7,626 bases of DNA from CAYRIY01 sp964424335 (GTDB lineage: Bacteria; Bacillota; Limnochordia; DTU080; RSA5). Where the stretch lies: the NCBI GenBank assembly GCA_964424335.1, contig CAYRIY010000140.1, positions 1-7,626 of the forward strand, in the 5' to 3' direction. The position numbers and the translations under genes were made by a program. The notes under the pieces were generated by a model. That model saw nothing but the letters and a program-made list of their open reading frames with translations, did not search any database and was not told the origin of the DNA. Below are positions 1 to 5,307 of the stretch, in pieces. Position 1 is the stretch's first letter. The number at the start of each line of letters is the position of its first letter.

Positions 1-507
1 TTCGTCAACGGAGACGTCGCCATGATGGCCCGCTGGTCGAGTGGAATCGCCGCCTTTGGCCGAACTGAGGGATTCCGATTTGGGATCGCCCCATATCCGA
101 TCGGCCCGTCGGAGGGCGGCCGGTACGCATCGGATATCGGCGCTTCGATCTACATGGTGGCCAGCACGACGGAGAATCCTGAAGCGGCGTGGCGCTGGGC
201 GGCGTTCTTGGGCGGCCGCGAAGCAGCGGCGGTCTTTGGAGAGCTTGGACCCGGCGTGCCGATTCACCCCGGGGTTCCGATCGGTTTCATTCCCGATACC
301 ATGCTCTTTCCCGAGGTGCTCTTTGACCTCATCGACCTGCCGAACAGCGGCAACCAGTACCGGTTGATGAGCAAGAATGCGTCTGAGATCAACCGACTGG
401 TCGACGCCGGTTTTGCTCGGATCATGACGGGCGAGGTGCCTGCGGAGACGGAGATGCCCGAGATCGCACGGGTCGTCAACGCATTCCTGGCTCAGAACCC
501 GCAGTAG
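1..507 (+). CDS. ABC transporter extracellular solute-binding protein, sugar type (3' part, start outside window)
   Basis: The reading frame is open from base 1 and ends at TAG 505-507, giving the last 168 residues of a protein that begins upstream. The opening residues FVNGDVAMMARWSSGI match the conserved stretch of family-1 (sugar-type) binding proteins, where a small 'GxxAM' segment precedes the hinge. Further on, 'GASIYMVASTTENPEAAWRWAAFL' (residues about 47-70, read in parts) matches the familiar region in which the protein lists non-native residues and an Ala-Trp helix. By family knowledge it captures an oligosaccharide or related solute outside the membrane and passes it to MalF/MalG-type permeases. 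None lies downstream, so this is either the last gene of its operon or the permeases lie upstream. Ligand and signal peptide cannot be judged because the N-terminus is missing. The gene is followed by hairpins and faces the iron operon head-on. Confidence 0.85.
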   Translation, partial: FVNGDVAMMARWSSGIAAFGRTEGFRFGIAPYPIGPSEGGRYASDIGASIYMVASTTENPEAAWRWAAFLGGREAAAVFGELGPGVPIHPGVPIGFIPDTMLFPEVLFDLIDLPNSGNQYRLMSKNASEINRLVDAGFARIMTGEVPAETEMPEIARVVNAFLAQNPQ

Positions 508-508
508 A

Positions 509-548
509 ACGTGCTCGCCGTCGGCCGGCGGACGTACGGTCAGCACGT
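509..548 (+). other. Nested inverted repeat just after the solute-binding protein stop
   Basis: ACGTGCT (509-515) pairs with AGCACGT (542-548), and inside it CGCCG (516-520) pairs with CGGCG (526-530) around a 5-nt loop, leaving an 11-nt bulge on the 3' side. No T-run follows, so this is not an intrinsic terminator by itself. It may stabilise the 3' end of the transcript or be chance in GC-rich DNA. Confidence 0.3.
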
Positions 549-581
549 CGAACGCGAATTGAGTGAACCATTGTGAACGAA

Positions 582-614
582 GGGCCGGGGCATTCACCGC
601 TCCGGCCTAGTTTT
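582..614 (+). terminator. Rho-independent terminator between convergent genes
   Basis: A 10-bp stem is formed by GGGCCGGGGC (582-591) and GCTCCGGCCT (599-608), including two G-T wobbles, around the 7-nt loop ATTCACC. TTTT follows at 611-614. It lies 75 nt after the plus-strand binding-protein stop and 13 nt beyond the minus-strand ATPase stop. Read on the minus strand the same stem is followed only by a weak TTCGTT, so it serves the plus strand best but may also slow transcription leaving the iron operon. Confidence 0.65.
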
Positions 615-626
615 ATTGGCGTAGCC

Positions 627-1385
627 TCACCAAAAGTAGACACATACCTTCTGCCGATCGACTTCTTCGATGCGGATATCCATCTCGTACACGTCCCGCA
701 ACACATCGGAGGCGATGATGTCGCACACGGGACCGTGGCTTACGATCCTGCCGTTTCGCATGGCGATCACGTCGTCGGAGTAACACGACGCGAAGTTGAT
801 GTCGTGCAGCACGAGAACGACCGTCTTTCCAAGATCGTCGACGAGGTTTCTGAGCACCTTCATGATTTGCACGGAGTGCTTCATGTCCAAGTTGTTGAGG
901 GGCTCGTCGAGGAGGACGTACTCAGTGTCTTGCGCGATCACCATCGCTACGAATGCCCGTTGACGCTCGCCGCCGCTGAGCTGGTCCAGGTACTTCTCCT
1001 CTAAATCTTTGAGGTTCATGTAATCGATGGCTCGATCGACATGATCGATGTCCTCCGCTGTCAATCGGCCTTGGGAGTAAGGAAAGCGGCCGAAACTGAC
1101 CAAATCGCGCACGGAGAGCCGCAAGGAGAGGTGATTGGTCTGCTTGAGGATCGCGATCTTTTGGGCAAGGAGGTCGCTCTTCCACGCCCCGATCTCGACC
1201 CCGTCGATGCGCACTTCGCCGGCGTCTTTGGCAGCGAGCCTGCTGATGATCGACATCAACGTGCTCTTTCCCGCTCCGTTGGGCCCGATTAGGGACGTGA
1301 TCTTTCCTTTGCGGATCTCGGCGCACGCTTGGTCGACAGCGACAAATTGGCCGTAGCGCTTGGTGACGTTGCTCACTTGGATCAC
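627..1385 (-). CDS. yclP: Ferric siderophore ABC transporter ATP-binding protein, YclP type
   Basis: This cytoplasmic ATPase would drive the YclN/YclO-like permease pair. All ABC motifs are present in the 252 residues: Walker A GPNGAGKST (34-42), Q-loop Gln82, signature LSGGERQR (136-143), Walker B YVLLDEP (156-162), D-loop NNLD (164-167) and switch His194 in VLHD. Segments such as SFGRFPYSQGRLT and LDEPLNNLDMKHS are highly characteristic of Bacillus YclP and its FatE/CeuD relatives. The frame is open much further upstream, but the start is set at GTG 1385 because AAGGAG (1399-1394) lies 8 nt before it and the conserved protein begins there. GTG overlaps the stop of the preceding permease as GTGA, implying translational coupling. 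This is the last gene of the operon, and the TGA at 629-627 is followed by the convergent hairpin. The family is certain and the exact siderophore is inferred. Confidence 0.93.
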   Translation of the reverse strand: MIQVSNVTKRYGQFVAVDQACAEIRKGKITSLIGPNGAGKSTLMSIISRLAAKDAGEVRIDGVEIGAWKSDLLAQKIAILKQTNHLSLRLSVRDLVSFGRFPYSQGRLTAEDIDHVDRAIDYMNLKDLEEKYLDQLSGGERQRAFVAMVIAQDTEYVLLDEPLNNLDMKHSVQIMKVLRNLVDDLGKTVVLVLHDINFASCYSDDVIAMRNGRIVSHGPVCDIIASDVLRDVYEMDIRIEEVDRQKVCVYFW

Positions 1386-2329
1386 GACTGACTCTCCTTT
1401 AAGACGATGTAGATAAAGTAGAGGCTCCCGACGAAGTTGACGATCACGCTTACGGTCGTGTTGAACGAGAACACCCGCTCGACGGCGATCAGCGCGCCCA
1501 TGAGCGCTGCCACGCTCACGAGCATGGCGCCCGGGATCGTCAGCGCATGCCGGTGCGTCTTCAACAGCTCGTACGTGACGTTCGCGACCAAGAGTCCGAG
1601 AAAGGTGACCGGCCCAACGAGCGCGGTCGAAATGGCGACGAGCCCTGAGACGACGATCCAAAGCCGCCTCACGGCGGGGTTGTAGTCGACACCCAGGTTG
1701 ATCGCGTGGTCTCGCCCGAGCGCCAGCACGTCAAGGATGCGGGCGATGGGGTAAAAGTAGGCGGCGACAAGGCCCACTGCAGCGAAGGCGATGGCGATCA
1801 GCCCTGTTCGAACGTTATTGAAACTGCCGAACATCCTTCCTTGCGCCACCAAAAACTCGTTTGGGTCGATCAGCATCTCCATGAACGATGCGAAGCTCTG
1901 AAAGAAGACGCCCATGATCATGCCGACGAGGAGGACGAAGTAGATGTTGAAGTTTTCCCGGCGAAAGAGGGCTCGGTAGATGACGCCGGCAAACAGCGCC
2001 ATCAGCCCTGTCGAGACGGCGAAGTGAACCTTCTCGTTGACCCAAAGCATGTGGGTGGCGCCAAAGAAGAAGACGACCGTTGTCTGGATCAGGCCATACA
2101 GGCTGTCCATGCCGATGATGCTCGGCGTGAGGATTCGGTTGTGGGTGATCGTCTGAAACACGACCGTGGAAAACGCGATCGACGAACCGGTGAGGATGAC
2201 CGCCAAGACCTTGAGCGTGCGCCTGGTAAGGGCGTAGCGCCAGTCCGATCCAAGGTCGATCCAAAGGTATGCGGCGATGAGGGCGAAGCTTGCGAGCCCG
2301 ATGAGGAGGAGCTTCGTCCTAGGCTGCAT
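1382..2329 (-). CDS. yclO: Ferric siderophore ABC transporter permease, FecCD family, YclO type
   Basis: This integral membrane subunit of 315 residues forms half of the import channel. It is hydrophobic throughout, with a first membrane helix at about residues 6-24. FecCD landmarks are present: FQTITHNRILTPSIIG (58-73), the cytoplasmic coupling segment LGRDHAINLGVDY (204-216) that contacts the ATPase, GPVTFLGLLVANV (239-251), and a C-terminal ERVFSFNTTVSVIVNF stretch (284-299). These, including DPNEFLVAQGRMFGSFNN (155-172), closely resemble Bacillus YclO, and length also agrees. The ATG at 2329 is preceded by AGGAGG (2342-2337) with a 7-nt gap, the strongest ribosome site in the operon. The start overlaps the upstream permease by 11 nt and the stop overlaps the ATPase start by 4 nt, so the three membrane and ATPase genes appear translationally linked. 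Confidence 0.93.
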   Translation of the reverse strand: MQPRTKLLLIGLASFALIAAYLWIDLGSDWRYALTRRTLKVLAVILTGSSIAFSTVVFQTITHNRILTPSIIGMDSLYGLIQTTVVFFFGATHMLWVNEKVHFAVSTGLMALFAGVIYRALFRRENFNIYFVLLVGMIMGVFFQSFASFMEMLIDPNEFLVAQGRMFGSFNNVRTGLIAIAFAAVGLVAAYFYPIARILDVLALGRDHAINLGVDYNPAVRRLWIVVSGLVAISTALVGPVTFLGLLVANVTYELLKTHRHALTIPGAMLVSVAALMGALIAVERVFSFNTTVSVIVNFVGSLYFIYIVLKESQS

Positions 2330-3272
2330 GCGCTTGCCTCCTAAGAAGCATCCAAAGGAAGACGCCGCTTCCGACGACGCCCATGATGAGCCCTACGGAC
2401 ACCTCGTAGGGGTGAATGATCACACGCCCCAAAATGTCGCAGGCCAAAACGAACGCTGCGCCAAGAAGCGCCGTGTGGTGGAGGCTCCTTTTGATGTTGT
2501 CTCCCCGGTAGATGGTGACGATGTTGGGCACGATCAACCCGAGAAAGGGGAGTGAGCCCACGGTGAGCACGACCGAAGCCGAGACGGCTGCGATGATGAT
2601 GAGGCCGACGTTGACTACTTGGTTGTAGTTCAGTCCCAAATTGGCCGCAAAGTCCTCGCCCATGCCGGCGATGGTGAAGCGGTTGGCAAACAAATAGGCA
2701 AGGAGCATCAACGGGACATTGAAGTAAAGGATCTCATACCTACCTTTCAAGATCATCGAGAAGTCGCCGTGCAACCAGACCGACAGCGTTTGGAGCATGT
2801 CGTACCGATAGGCGAAAAACGTCGTCACGGCTCCGATGATGTTGCCGAACATCAAGCCGATGAGCGGGATCAAAATCGCGTCTTTGAATTTGATCCGATT
2901 CAAAATGTGCATGAATCCAAAGGCGCCCCCCAGAGAGAAGACGAGGGCGACCAGCGTTTTCTGCAGCATGCCCGCCCCTGGGAAAAAGGCGAGGGCGCAT
3001 AGGACCCCGAGTCGTGCGGCGTCCATCGTGCCTGCCGTCGTGGGCGAGACAAACTTATTGCGGGCGAGTTGTTGCATGATCATCCCGCCGATGCTGAGCG
3101 AGGCGCCTGCGACAATGATACTGATGAGCCGGGGCAGGCGGCTGATCTGGAGGATCTTGACCTGCACCGGCGATAGGTCGAAGAGGTCGAGCGGCGATAT
3201 TGCTCCGACGCCGACAAATAAGGATGTAATGGAGAGTACGATCAGCAATCCGAACAATACCGCCGCATGCAT
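2319..3272 (-). CDS. yclN: Ferric siderophore ABC transporter permease, FecCD family, YclN type
   Basis: This membrane permease of 317 residues is the partner of the YclO-like subunit. Motifs in order are SRLPRLISIIVAGASLS (44-60), IMQQLARNKFVSPTTAGTMD (65-84), the ATPase-coupling loop GMGEDFAANLGLNY (203-216), LPFLGLIVPNIVTIYRGDN (241-259), and DILGRVIIHPYEVSVGLIMG (279-298). The RNKFVSPTTAGTMD block is particularly typical of the YclN branch, as opposed to the usual RNPLADP of other FecCD permeases. The start at ATG 3272 is the only standard start between the in-frame stop shared with the binding-protein gene and the conserved region. Its Shine-Dalgarno match, GGGAG at 3290-3286, is 13 nt away and weak, so coupling to the upstream gene, 18 nt before, probably helps. 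The C-terminus runs into the next gene by 11 nt. Confidence 0.93.
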   Translation of the reverse strand: MHAAVLFGLLIVLSITSLFVGVGAISPLDLFDLSPVQVKILQISRLPRLISIIVAGASLSIGGMIMQQLARNKFVSPTTAGTMDAARLGVLCALAFFPGAGMLQKTLVALVFSLGGAFGFMHILNRIKFKDAILIPLIGLMFGNIIGAVTTFFAYRYDMLQTLSVWLHGDFSMILKGRYEILYFNVPLMLLAYLFANRFTIAGMGEDFAANLGLNYNQVVNVGLIIIAAVSASVVLTVGSLPFLGLIVPNIVTIYRGDNIKRSLHHTALLGAAFVLACDILGRVIIHPYEVSVGLIMGVVGSGVFLWMLLRRQAHAA

Positions 3273-3290
3273 CGACCGATTTGAGCTCCC

Positions 3291-4199
3291 TTACCGGAGA
3301 ATTGCTTGGATGTCTTCGATCATCTTGGCGAACGAGGTCAGCCCGCCGCCCGACAAGTACCAGTAGTACGGATCGAGGTATGCGATGCGGCCGTTCTTGT
3401 ACGCCTTGGTCTCCTTAACAAGAGCGTTCTCGACGACTTGTTTTGCCGGGGATGCGCCGTCGCTGCCGACCGCGGCGTCGCGGTCGATCACGAGGATGTA
3501 GTCGGGATCGTACACGAGGAAGTACTCCCACGAGATGTTTTGGCCGTGGGTCGACGACACGATGTTTTGGTCGACCGGCGTAAAGCCCAGCACGTCGTAG
3601 ACAAATCCAAAGCGGGAACCGGGGCCGTACGTGTTTGCTTTACCGCCCGTTACGAGAGCGATGAGCGCGGTGTTTCCCAAGGCCCGCTCGCGCACATCAG
3701 CGATGGCCGCATCAATTTCGGCGAGTGCCTGCGACACGGCCTCCTCCTTGCCGAAGATGGCGCCGAGCGTTGCCATGTTCTTTTTAAAGGAGCCAACGTA
3801 GTCGGAAGTGTTGACACCGACGTAGACGGTGGGGGCGATGCGCGAGAGCTCTGGGTAGTGCGTGGACTGACGCCCGGAGATGAGGATGAGGTCTGGCTTT
3901 AGCTCGTTGATCGCCTCAAAGTCCGGCTCCGTAAGGCTCCCCACGTTTGCGTACTGTTCCGAGCGGTACTTCGCGAGGTAAGGCGGCAGGTTCTGCTTTG
4001 CCGTTGCGATCACGTCGATGCCCAGTTTGTCGAGGGAATCGAGGGCGCCAAAGTCAAAGACGACGACGCGCTTTGGGTTTTTGGCGACTTCCGTCGTGCC
4101 GAGTTCGTGATCGATGACGATCGTCTGCGCGAAGGCGACCGAAGCGATCAAGAGCGCGCAGGCGATCGAGAGTGCCAGGATGGTGGATGTGCGCTTCAT
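3291..4199 (-). CDS. yclQ: Ferric siderophore substrate-binding protein, YclQ/CeuE type
   Basis: This exported 302-residue class III binding protein would deliver a ferric siderophore to the permease pair. It has a Sec signal: basic KR at 2-3, hydrophobic core about 7-21, and probable cleavage after AFA at 22-24. No proper lipobox is seen. The mature protein keeps the iron-site residues I recall for Campylobacter CeuE: His218 (in SSTHGQN) for CeuE His227, Tyr279 (in DPYYWYL) for Tyr288, and Arg110, Arg196 and Arg240 for the three pocket arginines. The His and Tyr, Arg196 and Arg240 all fit a constant offset of 9, and Arg110 fits an offset of 8. This favours tetradentate catecholate ligands, such as petrobactin-type or hydrolysed enterobactin-type molecules. 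ATG 4199 follows GAGGTG (4210-4205) by 5 nt. In Bacillus yclQ comes last in the operon, but here the gene precedes the permeases. Confidence 0.92.
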   Translation of the reverse strand: MKRTSTILALSIACALLIASVAFAQTIVIDHELGTTEVAKNPKRVVVFDFGALDSLDKLGIDVIATAKQNLPPYLAKYRSEQYANVGSLTEPDFEAINELKPDLILISGRQSTHYPELSRIAPTVYVGVNTSDYVGSFKKNMATLGAIFGKEEAVSQALAEIDAAIADVRERALGNTALIALVTGGKANTYGPGSRFGFVYDVLGFTPVDQNIVSSTHGQNISWEYFLVYDPDYILVIDRDAAVGSDGASPAKQVVENALVKETKAYKNGRIAYLDPYYWYLSGGGLTSFAKMIEDIQAILR

Positions 4200-4232
4200 A
4201 CGTTCACCTCATGTGTGAGTTTTGATTTGAAT

Positions 4233-5060
4233 CTAGATGTCTTCGCCCATGTCGTGGTCGGGGTGGTTGGCCGTGCCTATCTTCCAGTAACCGCGGGTGC
4301 AGAGCGCTTCGCGGGCAATTCCGCGTTCAAAGATCAAGTGCTTGCGTATCTCCCTCATGATGCCGGCCTCACAGCCGATCCAGACCGCTCCTTGTCCCGG
4401 AGGCGCCTGAAACCCACGGACCGCCTGCTCGAGGAGGCGTCCCGGGACGTCGACGCTCTCCCGCGCCCGATGGAGCCAGGTCAGTGAGAGGGGGGCTTTG
4501 GTGATGAGCTCCAGCTCATCGTGATTGCTATCGACCTCTATGTACACATGGGCTTGCATGGTCGGCGGGAGCGCCTCCAGGATCGTGCCGATCGCCGGCA
4601 ACGCTGTTTCGTCACCTCCGATCAGCAGCCAATCGGCGGCAGGGTCAAGCAGGTACGGGCGACCTGGGCCAGCCACGACGACAGTATCTCCGGGCTGGGC
4701 ATTGCGGGCCCAACGCGAGCCGGGGCCGTCGCTGTGGGTGACGAAGTGGACCTCGAGCTCTCCTTTGACCGGATCCCACCGCCTGGGGGTGTACGTGCGG
4801 CTCACGGGCCGCGGTCGGCCCGGAGGAGGTTCGGGCCCGTTTGGTCCCCAAATCGGAACGACCGGTTCAGTCTCGCCGGCCGGCGGGAAGAACACCTTGA
4901 TGTGTTCAGCAGGGCCCTTGGTTGCAAAGCCGGCGAGCTCGTCGCCGCCAAATACGACGCTGCGTAGGTGGGGCGTTACGTCGGCCACGCTCAGCACGCG
5001 CACTTTGCGAAAGGTGGGGCGCGGGCGCCGGAAGGCCGGAGATGGTTGACCTGTCGACAT
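4233..5060 (-). CDS. Siderophore-interacting protein: FAD-dependent ferric-siderophore reductase
   Basis: This is a cytoplasmic flavoprotein of 275 residues in the SIP family (ViuB/YqjH type), which reduces imported ferric siderophores and frees the iron. An N-terminal FAD-binding beta-barrel (about 15-135) holds SRTYTPRR (87-94), the flavin-contacting Arg-x-Tyr-Thr signature, and THSDGPGSRWA (108-118). The C-terminal SIP domain holds LLIGGDETALPAIG (145-158), GCEAGIMREIRKHL (229-242) and the closing GYWKIG (257-262). The last 13 residues are polar and acidic (HPDHDMGEDI at the end). ATG 5060 is preceded by AAGGA (5074-5070) at 9 nt. It is first in the iron operon, 33 nt ahead of the binding-protein gene and directly downstream of the iron-box promoter. 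The electron donor, NADPH or ferredoxin, cannot be read from sequence. Confidence 0.92.
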   Translation of the reverse strand: MSTGQPSPAFRRPRPTFRKVRVLSVADVTPHLRSVVFGGDELAGFATKGPAEHIKVFFPPAGETEPVVPIWGPNGPEPPPGRPRPVSRTYTPRRWDPVKGELEVHFVTHSDGPGSRWARNAQPGDTVVVAGPGRPYLLDPAADWLLIGGDETALPAIGTILEALPPTMQAHVYIEVDSNHDELELITKAPLSLTWLHRARESVDVPGRLLEQAVRGFQAPPGQGAVWIGCEAGIMREIRKHLIFERGIAREALCTRGYWKIGTANHPDHDMGEDI

Positions 5061-5153
5061 TGGTTACATTCCTTTCCCAATCGACATCGCTGTGAGGCCG
5101 CGGGTGCGAAGGAAGCCCGCATCCCTGGTTGTTGGCAGACCGTATTAATATAT

Positions 5154-5172
5154 TTAGGTCGGCCTAATCACA
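5154..5172. promoter_or_regulatory. Iron box: DtxR/IdeR-like operator
   Basis: TTAGG (5154-5158) and CCTAA (5163-5167) form a perfect inverted repeat around TCGG. Over 19 bases the site TTAGGTCGGCCTAATCACA agrees with the DtxR consensus TTAGGTTAGCCTAACCTAA at 14 positions; the right half-site beyond CCTAA is the weak part. It lies just beyond the -10 of the minus-strand promoter, covering the expected transcription start, where a bound repressor would block transcription. Its place ahead of an iron-uptake operon supports the call. No convincing Fur-type site (GATAATGATAATCATTATC) is seen nearby. The regulator itself is not in the window. Confidence 0.7.
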
Positions 5173-5177
5173 CGGAT

Positions 5178-5206
5178 AAGGTAACACTTTCCTCTGTGGC
5201 TGTCAA
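5178..5206 (-). promoter_or_regulatory. Sigma-70-type promoter of the ferric siderophore operon
   Basis: On the minus strand a perfect -35 TTGACA (5206-5201) is followed after exactly 17 nt by TACCTT (5183-5178), which keeps the three most conserved -10 bases (first T, A, final T). Transcription would begin near 5170, within the iron box, leaving a leader of roughly 110 nt before the reductase ATG. A second -10 candidate, TATATT (5152-5147), would place the iron box in the spacer but lacks a good -35. The leader contains only a 5-bp GC stem (5100-5104 with 5116-5120) and no recognisable riboswitch. Confidence 0.55.
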
Positions 5207-5307
5207 CCCGTGAATTCGTGGGCGCCGCAGGGCCTTGAGCGCTACGCGGTTATGACCTGCATCCCCCGGGGAAGGAAACGCGTCCGCTTGCTCTGAATGT
5301 ACTCGCC

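Noticed and set aside
1386..1661. N-terminal extension of the YclP-like ATPase frame
   Set aside because: The extra residues are Arg-rich shadow translation of the YclO-like gene. The conserved protein and a good ribosome site both point to GTG 1385.
1706..2344. Plus-strand frame of 212 codons opposite the YclO-like permease
   Set aside because: The product is highly charged and unlike any family I know, and the minus strand encodes a well-matched permease. It is a shadow frame.
4158..4160. Cys14 of the binding protein as a lipidation site
   Set aside because: Residues before it (SIA) lack the usual Leu at -3, and the hydrophobic core continues past it to an AxA cleavage site.
5141..5160. 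AT-rich patch as a Fur box
   Set aside because: It lacks the GATAAT hexamer repeats. The clear symmetry in the region is TTAGG/CCTAA, which fits a DtxR-type site.
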